Of a stretch of DNA of 64,000 nt, positions 9,031-19,081 are shown piece after piece (within the stretch, counting starts at the first letter, position 1; each line of letters begins with the position of its first letter). The stretch spans positions 372,001-436,000 of the forward strand of contig NZ_VNIP01000004.1 in NCBI RefSeq assembly GCF_008370325.1, read 5' to 3'. The translations under genes were made by a program, and so were the position numbers. Source of the stretch: Martinezella tropici (GTDB lineage: Bacteria > Pseudomonadota > Alphaproteobacteria > Rhizobiales > Rhizobiaceae). The notes beneath the pieces were generated by a model. The model searched no databases and was not told the DNA's origin. It saw only the letters and a list, made by a program, of their open reading frames with translations.

Positions 9031-9488
9031 TGTCATAGTGTGGTGCGCCATAAAAGACGAGATGATCGGCCGGGGCAGCGTAGTTGCAGAGGCGACGGGC
9101 CATCGTGAGCTCGCGACAACAATCCGTTATGCGATGCGCGCGCGTGGCACGGCGACGGTGATGGAGCTGTTTGACAAACTGTCGGAGATCGAAGAGATCC
9201 GGTCCCTCCCCGTCCTCGCGCTGGATATTCTTCAAGCGGCGGCGCGGCATTTCATCGACCCAGTCCTGCTGCCGATCCTGATATCGTCGTTGTTCTATGC
9301 GGATCTGGCGCCGGTCAAGGCATAGGTGGAGGGCCACGGGCGGGAACGCGGTGTGTTTTTCTGGCTGCGGATCTGGCGCGGCGGCAGATTCCGTCCGGTC
9401 AATATAGCAGCCAGATTTCGCCGGGGCCGGCAGGCCGGACGAGACCAAAGCCGAATGTTGGTCGGTATTCGCCCGGCGTCGAACTGGC
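9031..9488. other. Intergenic region, no gene supported
   Basis: A plus-strand frame (8906-9325) and a minus-strand frame cross here, but neither gives a recognisable protein or has a good ribosome site. Probably part of the decayed corridor. Confidence 0.5.
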
Positions 9489-9962
9489 TCAGCCGCGTCG
9501 AGCAGCCTCGATCGCCGCGACGTCGATCTTACGCATGGTCATCATCGCATCGAAGGTGCGTTTCGCTTCGCCGCCGCCGGCCACGAGTGCTTCCATCAAA
9601 ATGCGCGGCGTGATCTGCCAGGAAACACCCCATCTATCTTTGCACCAGCCACACTCACTTTCCTGGCCGCCATTGTTAACAATGGCGTTCCAGTAGCGAT
9701 CGGTCTCGTCCTGGTCTTCGGTAGCGATCTGAAAGGAAAAGGCCTCATTATGCTTGAATACGGGACCACCGTTCAGCCCGACGCAGGGGACGCCCGCCAC
9801 GGTGAACTCGACGACCAGCACATCGCCCTGCTTACCCTCCGGATAGTCGCCGGGGGCGCGGATGATAGCCCCCATTGCACTATCCGGAAAGGTTTCGACA
9901 TAGAAGCGAGCGGCGGCTTCAGCGTCCTTGTCGTACCACAGGCAGATCGTGTTCTTTGCCAT
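9489..9962 (-). CDS. VOC-fold PhnB-like protein
   Basis: 157 residues. Begins MAKNTICLWYDKDAEAAARFY and contains PCVGLNGGP, ESECGWCKDRWGVSWQI and a family-typical C-terminal MMTMRKID. This matches the PhnB / '3-demethylubiquinone methyltransferase-like' branch of the vicinal-oxygen-chelate superfamily. Members are small cytoplasmic dimers whose substrate is usually unknown. The gene is intact although it sits between degraded genes, which suggests it is a later or still-selected passenger. Confidence 0.85.
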   Translation of the reverse strand: MAKNTICLWYDKDAEAAARFYVETFPDSAMGAIIRAPGDYPEGKQGDVLVVEFTVAGVPCVGLNGGPVFKHNEAFSFQIATEDQDETDRYWNAIVNNGGQESECGWCKDRWGVSWQITPRILMEALVAGGGEAKRTFDAMMTMRKIDVAAIEAARRG

Positions 9963-10690
9963 TGCAAGTTTCCTTCCCAGTTGTTGTGATTGTCAATGTG
10001 ACATAGGCGGCAGGCTATATTTCTCCACCCCTGGCGGGCTATTTCGCACCGATACCGGTAAACTACCTTCAATTTGACCGGCGTGAACGCTTCGGACCTC
10101 TGGGTGGGGAGACGGTTGTTTGTTGCGCGATAGCTTGGGAAGTCGACGTATTCTGTCGAAATCTTATCTATTCGGTCTGGATTGCCGCCAACTCGCATGA
10201 CCGCGAGTTTATCGCTTCAGCGTTGACGCGGTATTTCCAAACAAAGACTAACGGAAGCGAGTACGGCTTTAAGTTCCAGATAGGAAAAAAACGATATTCA
10301 TCCATATAGTTAATAAGGTGGGAACTAGATCCGGTATCCTTGAGAAATGAGTATCTGGGGCAAAATTTCAGTGACGCGATATCGGGAAAGCCCCAGCAGC
10401 GTTTCCTGTTTATTCCGCAGCATATTGTCGTAAATGAGCACCGCAACCAAGACCAGCATCGCATCGAGAGCATCGAGAAGCACTTGCGGAAACTCCATGG
10501 CTCGCATCGTCATCTACAATCGCCTGAAGATCTTTTCCGATCCAACCAGACATCCCCCTGCCAACTATCAGGATCTGAAAGCACGGAAGTGTCGGTTCGG
10601 ATTGCAGCGGAAATCTGCCAAGCCCATGGGCAGCACACGTCCAGCCCTGCCCCGCCAACGCTCCGGCTCCAAATATTTCGAACGAAGTGC
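9963..10690. other. Intergenic or decayed region, no gene supported
   Basis: Around 0.7 kb. It may contain the ruined N-terminal part of the histidine kinase that follows, but I cannot trace a PAS domain on the plus strand. The rest shows no convincing coding signal. Confidence 0.5.
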
Positions 10691-11430
10691 ATGCCAATCG
10701 GTTTCGAAGTGATGCATAACTTCCCGACGATTGTTCAACGCACCTTCTTCGTCGATGCACGCCGCCTCGTTTATCGGGATGAGAACAGCACCAACATCCT
10801 TGTCGTCTTCGATGATATGACGGAAAGGAAGCGCCGCGATGCCGAGAAGGATTTCATCATCTCGGAGACGCGGCACCGGATGAGGAGCCTTTTCGCTGTG
10901 GTTCGATCCCTTGCTATGCGGATGGATGATGAAGGTCTGACGGGCGTTGACTACCGCAACCGGTTTCTGGATCGCTTCGAGGTCACTCTTCATGCACAGG
11001 AGATCGCCGCTATCAATGAGACGACCGATTTTGAAACTCTGTTGCAGCGATCGGTCGGCGGGTCCGGAAGGGGCCATCTCCATTGCGTGGGCGCCGCCAT
11101 GCAGGTTCGGGGCTCGAAGATCGTGCCAATCAGTATGAGTTCCACGAGTTGGCGACCAATGCGTTGAAATTCGGTGCGCTTTCGGCCCCTGCGGGTGTAT
11201 TGCATGTTAAATGGTCGCCGGAGGACGGACCGGAGAACCGGCCCTACATCGTATGTCAGTGGTACGAAACGGGCGGTCCACCGGTCGTGCCGCCGAAGCG
11301 AAGAGGGTACGGCACCGAGTTGATTGAAGGCACCTGCCGATACCTTGGCGGAGCTGTGGAACTTATCTTCGACCCAAAGGGTTTGGTTGCCACAATCAAG
11401 CTCCCCCGGGGATCTCATGAACAAACCTGA
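10691..11430 (+). pseudogene. HWE-family sensor histidine kinase, frameshifted
   Basis: The first part reads NFPTI, then FDDMTERKRRDAE (end of a PAS domain) and the HWE-type phosphoacceptor region SETRHRMRSLFAVVRSLAMR. After a frame change near 11100-11140 the sequence continues in another frame with YEFHELATNALKFGAL (N box), GGPPVVPP, and GYGTELIEG. HWE kinases pair with single-domain receivers, and one follows with a 14-base overlap. The N terminus is not recognisable. The frame break makes it a likely pseudogene. Confidence 0.75.
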
Positions 11431-11790
11431 AAAAGGGAAAGTGGTGCGCAGGATCGTTCTTGTCGTGGAGGACGAGTTCTTTATCGCGATGGAGCTGCAA
11501 AGCGCGTTGACCAAAGGGGGATTTGGCGTCCTGGGCCCAGCGGGCTCAGTCAACCAAGCCCTTGACCTGTTGACGGCAACGTCCCGATGCTGCTGTCCTG
11601 GATGTCACGCTCGGTAGCGAGAAGGTTACGCCTGTCGCTCAGCTTCTGACGTCATGGGGCGTGCCGTTCATCCTTGCCAGCGCAACCGACGCGGCGGAAC
11701 TCGCACGATACGATGTTTTGGCCAAGGTTCTCAATCTCGGGAAGCCGACAGACATGAAGCGCCTTGTGGAGGTGGTCCGTTCCCTTTGAG
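11417..11790 (+). pseudogene. Single-domain response regulator, frameshifted
   Basis: Begins MNKPEKGKVVRRIVLVVEDEFF (acidic pocket VEDE), then loses frame near 11580. The next frame continues DAAVLDVTLG, containing the phospho-acceptor Asp, then PFILASATD and LNLGKPTD with the conserved Lys-Pro, ending at a TGA at 11790. Restoring one base gives a normal receiver of about 123 residues. Partner of the broken HWE kinase upstream. Confidence 0.8.
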
Positions 11791-12284
11791 GCTTGGTGCT
11801 CCAGAGATCACCGTTGCCTTCATCTGTCTGTTGGGAACGTGCTGTCTACTCGGCGAGGGCCCATCTGACCTTCAAATAATCATTTGATATCAGCAGCGTA
11901 GCTTCTGCGCCAATTGCACACCAACCGTTCCAATCCCTTTAACAGCAAACGCATGTATGGGCCTGCGCAGGTGGGGTGTCTGCGCAGTACCATATCCTGA
12001 AGCGATTGAGTTTCTATATTATTGCGATATCAGCAACAATATAGAAACCATTAATGCAATTGTTATCGCCAGTGAGTGGCGACATTGTCTCTCCATCAGA
12101 CGAACAAAGCATCGCCTGAACCCGAAACGACACGATAACAGGATGCAATGCGACCGAGAGTTTTCTTCCAATGATGCGCCGAGACGTGCTGCATTCGTCA
12201 TGTGCCACGCTGGCAATTTCGCCCGCAATCACGTTCGCAGCAAGTGCTACTTCCAATCACGAAACCAATTAAAGGAACGATCGA
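11791..12284. other. Intergenic region upstream of the hydrolase gene
   Basis: About 0.5 kb without a supported gene; locally richer in A and T (for example ATAGAAACCATTAATGCAAT near 12045). Likely holds the promoter of the downstream gene. Confidence 0.5.
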
Positions 12285-13121
12285 ATGACTACGATTACCA
12301 CCAAAGATGGCGCGGACATCTTCTTCAAGGACTGGGGCTCAAAGGATGCGCAGCCGATTGTCTTCCACCATGGCTGGCCGTTGTCCTCCGACGACTGGGA
12401 TGCCCAAATGCTTTTCTTCCTCTCCAAGGGCTATCGCGTTGTTGCCCATGACCGCCGTGGGCATGGGCGCTCTTCTCAGGTGGCCGACGGCCATGACATG
12501 GATCATTATGCAGCTGATGCCTTCGCCGTTGTGGAGCATCTCGACTTGAAGAACGCGGTTCACATCGGCCATTCCACCGGTGGCGGTGAGGTCGCACGCT
12601 ATGTCGCCAAGTACGGTCAGAAAGCTGATCGCGTCGCCAAGGCAGTTCTCGTTTCCGCCGTTCCACCGCTGATGCTGAGGACCGCCAGCAATCCAGAAGG
12701 CCTCCCAATGGAAGTCTTCGACGGCTTCCGCTCCGCACTCGCCGCAAACCGCGCCCAATTTTTCCGCGATGTCCCAGCCGGTCCGTTTTACGGCTTCAAC
12801 CGCGATGGCGCCAATGTTCAGGAAGGTGTGATCCAGAACTGGTGGCGTCAAGGCATGATGGGTGGGGCCAAGGCGCACTACGATGGCATCAAGGCGTTTT
12901 CAGAAACGGACCAGACCGATGATCTAAAGGCAATCACTGTTCCAACCCTGGTTCTGCACGGCGAAGACGACCAGATCGTGCCAATTGCAGACTCTGCCCA
13001 TAAGTCGATCAAACTTCTGAGAAACGGAGCGCTCAAGACCTATCCCGGCCTCTCGCACGGTATGTTGACTGTCAATGCCGACCTGCTCAACGCAGACCTC
13101 CTAGCGTTCGTTCAGTCCTGA
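12285..13121 (+). CDS. Alpha/beta hydrolase, non-haem chloroperoxidase type
   Basis: 278 residues, the usual length for cofactor-free haloperoxidase/esterase enzymes. Nucleophile elbow GHSTGG with Ser97, the acid in HGEDDQIVP (Asp228/229) and His258 in LSHGM complete the triad; HHGWP near residue 28 forms the oxyanion region. AAAGGAACG precedes the ATG. Members act as esterases and can make peracids from acetate and peroxide. It stands alone ahead of the ChaC gene and may share transcription with it. Confidence 0.9.
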   Translation: MTTITTKDGADIFFKDWGSKDAQPIVFHHGWPLSSDDWDAQMLFFLSKGYRVVAHDRRGHGRSSQVADGHDMDHYAADAFAVVEHLDLKNAVHIGHSTGGGEVARYVAKYGQKADRVAKAVLVSAVPPLMLRTASNPEGLPMEVFDGFRSALAANRAQFFRDVPAGPFYGFNRDGANVQEGVIQNWWRQGMMGGAKAHYDGIKAFSETDQTDDLKAITVPTLVLHGEDDQIVPIADSAHKSIKLLRNGALKTYPGLSHGMLTVNADLLNADLLAFVQS

Positions 13122-13195
13122 TGCGATAGGTGGCCGCGGTGGAAACCTACCGCGGCTACCTGCACAAGAACCTTGCTGCAAAGCGAAATGATGCG

Positions 13196-13903
13196 ATGAT
13201 GATGCTGACACCCGACCTTGTTGCCTTGACCATCAGGGACGTCCGTGATGACGGTCCGGAGCCGGGTTGGACGCCGCTCTGTGAGGCAGAACTCGACAAG
13301 TTGGTCAGAGGGATCGAAAGCGAGGCGGGCGATGATCCTCTTTTTATATTTGCCTACGGATCGCTGATCTGGAACCCCGAATTCGAACCAGCCAGCCGTG
13401 AGCGCGCCACCGTACACGGATGGCACAGGTCATTCTCCCTCAAGATTGAACGTTGGCGGGCAACCAGTGACCAGCCGGGCCTTATGATGGTGCTCGAGCG
13501 CGGTGGTCAATGTGACGGCATCGTCTTCGAATTGTCAGCCGGTCGACGGCGTGAAGATCTGCGCGCACTTGTTGCTCGCGAGATCAAATATCGCGAAGTC
13601 ATGGAAATGATCCGGTGGCTCCCGGTGCGAACCAAGGCCGGTATTCGCAAGGCTCTCACGTTTTGGGCAAGCACGAAGCGTGTTGGTCTGACAAGGCCGC
13701 TCCCTGCAGAGCAGGCATCATCGCTCATCGCAAGAGCCTGTGGGCAAGGGGGCTCCTGTGCCGAGTATCTTCACAACACGATCGTTGATCTTCGCGCCGA
13801 AGGCATCCATGACCGCAATCTGTGGCGTATGCAGGCTTTGGTCGCTGAAGAAATTGCTGCCCTCCATAGTAGTAGGTCCTGCCCTTCGGCCGAGCGCCGA
13901 TGA
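13196..13903 (+). CDS. ChaC-type gamma-glutamylcyclotransferase
   Basis: About 235 residues from ATG 13196 (MMMLTPDLV, which fits the start of rhizobial homologues); a GTG at 13130 would add 22 residues. The ChaC motif FAYGSLIWNPEFE is the glutamyl-binding loop. ChaC enzymes cleave glutathione to 5-oxoproline and Cys-Gly in the cytoplasm. Catalytic Glu is expected in the mid-region (FELSAG to REIKYRE) but I cannot fix it. Convergent with the LysR gene downstream. Confidence 0.85.
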   Translation: MMMLTPDLVALTIRDVRDDGPEPGWTPLCEAELDKLVRGIESEAGDDPLFIFAYGSLIWNPEFEPASRERATVHGWHRSFSLKIERWRATSDQPGLMMVLERGGQCDGIVFELSAGRRREDLRALVAREIKYREVMEMIRWLPVRTKAGIRKALTFWASTKRVGLTRPLPAEQASSLIARACGQGGSCAEYLHNTIVDLRAEGIHDRNLWRMQALVAEEIAALHSSRSCPSAERR

Positions 13904-13915
13904 GAAGTGCTCGGT

Positions 13916-14815
13916 CTAGTCCAGCGCCACCATATGAGCCGCAACTTGTTCTTCGAAGAATTTCGAAAACGAGGCGATGCGGGGTGGCAGCGTCTGATAG
14001 GGCGGATAGTAAAGAGTGAGCCAGAGATCAGCCGGCGCCCATCCACGCAGAACGTGAACCAGACGACCGGTTCTCAGGAGTTCTGAAATATGAAAGCCCG
14101 GCAACATGGCCACGCCGGCTCCATCGGCGGCCATGTCCGCGAGAACTTCGCCATTATTGGCACTGAACGACCTGCCTGCGGAAATCGTCATGCTTGACAC
14201 GCCATCCGACAGCACCCAGTTCTCGCTTCGGCTTTCATCGCTGTAGGCAAGGCAATCATCGGGCGTCAACCCGCTCGGATGCTGCATTTCGACATACCGG
14301 CTTCCCGGTGCTGCGACGAGAATGCGTGGAACAACGCGGATCTTGCGCCAGATCGTGAACTTGTCCGATGGTTGCGACGAGATACGAATTGCCAGGTCGT
14401 AATCATTGTCGACAATGTTCACGAGCCCGTCCGACAAGGAAATCTCAAAGCTCATTTTCGGATTAAGTCGCCGAAAGCCGGAAAGGATTGGCGGCAGTAC
14501 GGCCTTACCGAACCAGGTCGGCGCGCTGATCCGCAGGCGCCCCTGGTCGGCCTTATGAGCATTGCGGACGTCTTTCCGGGCGTTTTCGAGCGCCTCGACG
14601 GCCGGTTTGATCTGCGCGGCAAACACCGCGCCATCGGTCGTCAACGACACCTGACGGGTGGTGCGCACAAATAGCTGCACACCAAGATCGTCTTCAAGGG
14701 CTGCGATTGCTCTTGTGACAGCCGCCGCGGTCAGATCAAGCTCGCGGGCGACCTGCGCAAAGTTACGCTTTTCGGCAGCAAGCAGAAACGTCTTCAGGAC
14801 CTTGTAGTCGTTCAT
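13916..14815 (-). CDS. LysR-family transcriptional regulator
   Basis: 299 residues. Winged helix-turn-helix in residues 1-60 (FAQVARELDLTAAAVTRAIA), then a co-inducer-binding domain from about residue 90 (RLRISAPTWFGKAVLPPIL). This is the CrgA/DsdC-like branch often linked to oxidoreductases or hydrolases. It is convergent with chaC. LysR regulators usually act on divergent genes, but no intact gene lies upstream within 500 bases, so the target is unknown. Confidence 0.9.
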   Translation of the reverse strand: MNDYKVLKTFLLAAEKRNFAQVARELDLTAAAVTRAIAALEDDLGVQLFVRTTRQVSLTTDGAVFAAQIKPAVEALENARKDVRNAHKADQGRLRISAPTWFGKAVLPPILSGFRRLNPKMSFEISLSDGLVNIVDNDYDLAIRISSQPSDKFTIWRKIRVVPRILVAAPGSRYVEMQHPSGLTPDDCLAYSDESRSENWVLSDGVSSMTISAGRSFSANNGEVLADMAADGAGVAMLPGFHISELLRTGRLVHVLRGWAPADLWLTLYYPPYQTLPPRIASFSKFFEEQVAAHMVALD

Positions 14816-15395
14816 CTCATTATTTCACAAATTGCAATTCATCAGCATCGAGTATTGCAAACGAGATCCGCAATCAATGGCAGTCGAAATCGTGCTGCTT
14901 CGGGATGGCGCGTTTCGGCTTTAAAATCTGTCGAGCTGGCATCGCTGGGTTAAGGGCTGCTGGTCGGGCCGCTTCCGCCTGGACGTGTCGCACCGTAACG
15001 TCGCTCGACATCTGGATCCAAAGAGCGATGCCTAATCGGGGACATTGTTGAGGTATATATAAGCTAATCGCTGCAGCAAGTTTGGCATGTTCGACATCGC
15101 CGATACCAAAAAGAGAGCGCGCCGTTGCTTTCGATATGCTCGTGACCGCTCAATCGTTCAACGGAACGCATTTCAGGCTGGGCAATGGATTAATCCAGCT
15201 TGCCAAGATCTGCCAGGCCGGCTTTTGCCAGCGGTTGGCGTCGACGGACGAAGTGTCGTTGACCTTGTAGATGCCGGCTATGCGACCGGCGCAGATGACC
15301 CGCAAGAGGAGCCATTGCGCCAGCAGGATGGAAGACCTCTTGCGATCAAGATCAACCGGTTTCCTCGTATCGTCCTGACAGGTTCGGGCGATCGG
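14816..15395. other. Intergenic region, no gene supported
   Basis: Roughly 0.6 kb between LysR and the exported VOC gene. One plus-strand frame (15087-15404) has moderate length but no recognisable motif. Probably the remains of a former gene. Confidence 0.5.
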
Positions 15396-16301
15396 TTATT
15401 GTGAGGCGAGTGGTGCATGGATTTCGGCGATGTATCCACCGGGAAACCGTAGGATTACAGCCTGCCGCGTGTCCGACTGGTAAGGCTGGATCAGCACCGT
15501 CGCGCCAGAGGCGGTTGCCTTCGCGATGGTCGCGCTCAGATCCTTCACCTCATAGCCGGTTGTTTCATAGCCATAGGGATAGGGAAGGTGACCATCGGTC
15601 ACGAGAACCGACATGTTGCCGAAGTCCGATGCGATGCGGAGGCGGCGGTAGGTATCATTCGGGCGGCCGATCTCTACACCTGGTGCTTGCCTGTTGTCCG
15701 AGATAACCTCTCCATGTGAAAAGGCTAGGAAGTCAAGAATGAAGGCGTCGACGGAATCCTTCGAGACATAGACCCTGTTTTCCGGAACCGTGTCGAACTT
15801 TGCATAGTGCGGAGCCTCGGTGTGCCAATAGAGCTGCATGTTGATGCCGCCCGGCCATTGAATGACGGCATCGCGGCCGATCGGATCGGGAAAGGTATCA
15901 ACAATGACCGAGGCTCCGGCATTCCGAGCCTCACGGATCGCCGTGTCGATGTCCGTTACGAGGTAGCCGGTCCGCTCAAGGCCGAAGGGGTAGGGGATCG
16001 GCGTCTTGAACCCGAACAGCGACACCGTTCCAACGGGAGTCCGGATTAGTTGCGAGGTCGTGCTGCTTTGGGTCGGCGTCACCGTGGCGATGATCTGCTT
16101 GGTCGACGTGCCGCCAAAGGTGGCGACGAAACTACTTGCAAAGGCATCGACATCCGCTACAGGGACATAGACGTGAGTGGTGTCGTACTGGGGTCCAACC
16201 GCAACGCCGCCGTCGGTCGCGTGGACCTGTGTAATTGAGGCGGCCAACAATGTTGCAACGGCGGCGGCGAAGAATTTCGATCCATTTAATGAAGAGATCA
16301 T
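15396..16301 (-). CDS. Exported two-domain VOC/glyoxalase-like protein
   Basis: 301 residues. A signal peptide (MISSLNGSKFFAAAVATLLA, cleavage near VHA) is followed by two VOC half-domains: one around residues 38-160, with GRDAVIQWPGG, and a second around 170-295, with RQAVILRFPGG and a final AEIHAP. The two halves repeat the pattern GYLVTDID / GYEVKDLS. Most glyoxalase-type proteins are cytoplasmic, so export is unusual. Substrate unknown. Confidence 0.8.
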   Translation of the reverse strand: MISSLNGSKFFAAAVATLLAASITQVHATDGGVAVGPQYDTTHVYVPVADVDAFASSFVATFGGTSTKQIIATVTPTQSSTTSQLIRTPVGTVSLFGFKTPIPYPFGLERTGYLVTDIDTAIREARNAGASVIVDTFPDPIGRDAVIQWPGGINMQLYWHTEAPHYAKFDTVPENRVYVSKDSVDAFILDFLAFSHGEVISDNRQAPGVEIGRPNDTYRRLRIASDFGNMSVLVTDGHLPYPYGYETTGYEVKDLSATIAKATASGATVLIQPYQSDTRQAVILRFPGGYIAEIHAPLASQ

Positions 16302-17150
16302 CGGTCTATCCTGGCGATTGGGAGGTGAAGGTTTGGGTTCGTTTCAGTTGGTGTGTGAAGCGACAATGACCCCAAAGCGGGACCGCAACAATTGCAACAG
16401 TAGTGTCGAGTGTGTTGTTGAATCTGCAATAATATCCGGGCCTCGAAACGAGCAAATCAACTCGATCGAGACCCTTTCTGGTCTAAGTCTCAACGAGGCG
16501 GCCATTCGAATGGAAGAGGCCTGCCGACAAGAGGGTTCAGCGTCGGATCGGCTGTACCGATCTTAGTCTGGGATCCATCCAGGGGATGCATTAAAGCCTC
16601 CGGAGCTTGCAGAGTTAGCCGAAAGCTCAAGACCTTCTAGGGATCGCCGGAACGGCTCCTTGCACAAAGCATGCGAAACCGCGAATTCGTCGACATCGAC
16701 GTGGACTCTCGGTTGTCTCATGGTGGCAGGCATCACGATAACGCATTTTGAGTATGCCGAAGAAGCTGAGATCAAGGATCCGGATAAGATAGCTCAAGAT
16801 GGCGCTGAATTCGTCCTCCGCGCATTCCACAGGCCCAGGTGATAATTTGTTTCAACTTGCTATTTCATGAATATCCCCGATGGTATCTCGCTACGGAAAG
16901 GACTGGAGCTCAGCTGTCGATCTGGAGCAGCTCAGTGAGCTGACCGCGCCAGGCCCATCACCGCCCGTGTTCGTGCCGACACGTTTGGGGCTGTCGACAC
17001 CGTGAAGGTATCCAATTCGCCAATCGAAACGGACCAGTACCAGCCGGGAAAGAAGATTTTGCCTTGACGCCTTCTTGAGCTCGGGGCCGTGTATTGGGGA
17101 GCCGCAGACGGTGCCCGGAGAAAGCTACATCCCAACGAACGGAGTATTCA
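16302..17150. other. Intergenic region, no gene supported
   Basis: About 0.85 kb before the agmatinase gene. Short frames only. Around 16950-17065 the plus strand reads PITARVRADTFGAVDTVKV, a plausible protein fragment I cannot assign. It may be a relic. Confidence 0.45.
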
Positions 17151-18101
17151 GTGACGAACACTTTCAATCAACCGCTTGGCGGCAACGAGATGCCGCGCTT
17201 CGGCGGGCCTGCCACCATGATGCGCTTGCCGACGCAGTCGAACACGGTAGGACTTGATGCCTGCTTCGTCGGCATTCCCATGGATATCGGAACCTCGAAT
17301 CGGCCGGGCACCCGGTTCGGGCCGCGTCAGATACGCGCGGAGAGCTGCATGATCCGTCCTTACAACATGGCGACGCGTGCCGCTCCTTTTGATAGCCTGC
17401 AGGTTGCCGATATCGGGGACGTCGCGATAGACACGTTCAACCTGCCAAAATGCGTGGACATTATCACCAATGCCTATCGTGAGATTATCAAGAACGGCTG
17501 CAAGCCACTGACGCTTGGCGGTGACCATACGCTCTCCTATCCGATCCTACGCGCGATGGGAGAAAAATACGGACCTGTTGGCCTAATCCATGTCGATGCC
17601 CATGCCGACATCAACGAACACATGTTCGGTGAACCCATCGCCCATGGCACTCCTTTCCGTCGCGCGGTTGAAGCCGGCGTTCTTGACGCTCGGCGCTGCA
17701 TCCAGATCGGCGTACGCGGGACGGGCTACGCCGCCGATGACTTCGACTGGCCGCGCAAGCAGGGGTTTCGTGTGGTGCAGGTGGAGGAATGCTGGCACAA
17801 GTCATTGACACCGCTGATGGCGGAAGTCCGTGACCAGATGGGCGACCGTCCGGTCTATCTCTCCTTTGATATCGACAGCCTTGACCCGTCGATCGCGCCA
17901 GGCACGGGCACGCCTGAGATCGCTGGGCTCAACACGATCCAGGCGCTGGAAATTATCCGCGGCTGTTGGGGTCTCAACATCGTCGGCTGCGACCTTGTCG
18001 AGGTTTCCCCTCCCTATGATCCATCGGGCAATACAGCAATCACGGCGGCGAACCTGCTGTTCGAAATGCTCTGCGTGCTTCCGGGCGTGCAGCGGCGATA
18101 A
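17151..18101 (+). CDS. speB: Agmatinase/ureohydrolase
   Basis: 316 residues from a GTG at 17151 with GGAG nine bases upstream; the frame is open further back but without a ribosome site. The binuclear manganese motifs of the arginase family are present: GGDHT, DAHAD (in HVDAHADINEH) and DIDSLDP. Agmatinase turns agmatine into putrescine and urea. Related guanidinobutyrase or guanidinopropionase activity cannot be excluded, so the gene name is a family-level call. Stands alone, followed by IS6 debris. Confidence 0.85.
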   Translation: MTNTFNQPLGGNEMPRFGGPATMMRLPTQSNTVGLDACFVGIPMDIGTSNRPGTRFGPRQIRAESCMIRPYNMATRAAPFDSLQVADIGDVAIDTFNLPKCVDIITNAYREIIKNGCKPLTLGGDHTLSYPILRAMGEKYGPVGLIHVDAHADINEHMFGEPIAHGTPFRRAVEAGVLDARRCIQIGVRGTGYAADDFDWPRKQGFRVVQVEECWHKSLTPLMAEVRDQMGDRPVYLSFDIDSLDPSIAPGTGTPEIAGLNTIQALEIIRGCWGLNIVGCDLVEVSPPYDPSGNTAITAANLLFEMLCVLPGVQRR

Positions 18102-18240
18102 CGGTGTCTCGGGCTGAGTAGTTCGTTCCTGACAGCTTGCCAAGCATCGAAATGGCGGGGACAAAGCTTTGGGTTGAGATCGCCAGGCTATGAAGGCTAA
18201 CCGGACTAATTGATAGTCCGGGGAGCAGATGTGCCGTTTT

Positions 18241-18371
18241 CGCCTGCGTTGCAAAGATTGCGTTGATATCTGCAAGAGCGCCGAAGCTTTTCAGCGAGAT
18301 TTTTGATGAGCGATTTCGAGTGGCGTCATTTTGAAGGCAAGACCATCCTTTGGGCAGTCCGCTGGCGCTGA
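18241..18371 (+). mobile_element. IS6-family element, truncated left end
   Basis: GCGTTGCAAAG at 18246-18256 resembles an IS6-family terminal repeat. The frame from 18306 reads MSDFEWRHFEGKTILWAVRW then Arg and stop, the start of a rhizobial IS6-family transposase. After 21 codons the sequence departs from the family, so only the left end remains. Confidence 0.65.
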
Positions 18372-18521
18372 CGCTGTGGCGTGAGCTGCCGAACGGGGCG
18401 TTCCAGGACGTTGAGACCCTCTCAGATTTCGAAAGCAGCGTAGAGGCCGCTCAGCGACGGCTATTTTGTTTCGGCAGGAACAAAGACGTCATCGACTCCG
18501 TTTCAGCAGCAGAGGTCGATT

Positions 18522-18824
18522 ATGTTAATACATGGAACATGGCAGAAACCCGTAAGTATCGAGCTGCATCGAATCGGCGAGTTGCGAACGATCAACAGTA
18601 GTTCCGAAGCGCTGGACTGTTTGTTGGCGGATTGGCCCGTCGAAGAAGACGAGGCCTATGAAGACGCGTTGATAATCTGCCGGGCTGCAATTGAGGGCGA
18701 ATCCAGTCCCGAGATCGCAAGAGATGCTTTCATTGTGGCGGCTTATGAAGCTCACATCCGCATGAAGCTCGGATATATCGAGCGCGATTTTGTCTCCGTC
18801 GCACCGCCGAGACCGCTCTTTTGA
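18522..18824 (+). CDS. DUF982 domain protein
   Basis: 100 residues. After a short N terminus it shows the DUF982 pattern: ALDCLLADWP, then DALIICRAAIEG and ARDAFIVAAYEAHI. GAGG lies just upstream of the ATG. DUF982 proteins are small, cytoplasmic, common on rhizobial plasmids and functionally uncharacterised. It lies directly after the IS6 remnant, so its original promoter may have been changed. Confidence 0.8.
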   Translation: MLIHGTWQKPVSIELHRIGELRTINSSSEALDCLLADWPVEEDEAYEDALIICRAAIEGESSPEIARDAFIVAAYEAHIRMKLGYIERDFVSVAPPRPLF

Positions 18825-19081
18825 GACCGTAAGCGGATCCCGGTTCGAAGCTCACGCCGCCTCGGCAGGAGAGAACCTGGGAGTCGATCGGCGACGGCCA
18901 CAAAGCCGCCGTTCGGTGGTCAGCGGATGGCCGTACTATTGCCCCATAGAAAACGTTTGGCCGCCACATTGTCGCCGGATCGGTCTTCAAACCTAACGCC
19001 GGCTAAATCACTGCGATATGCCGCCTTTCGCTCTACGCCATCAAAGAGGTGTTCCCCCCGCACTATCGAAGAGGAATCAAG

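Noticed and set aside
8906..9325. 139-codon plus-strand frame in the decayed corridor
   Set aside because: It overlaps an EmrB-like remnant on the other strand and matches nothing known. A real but unknown gene is not excluded.
10325..10513. Minus-strand segment reading VLLDALDAMLVL, similar to the start of some PAS-kinases
   Set aside because: Opposite strand to the kinase remnant, too short, and would need an inversion; judged chance.
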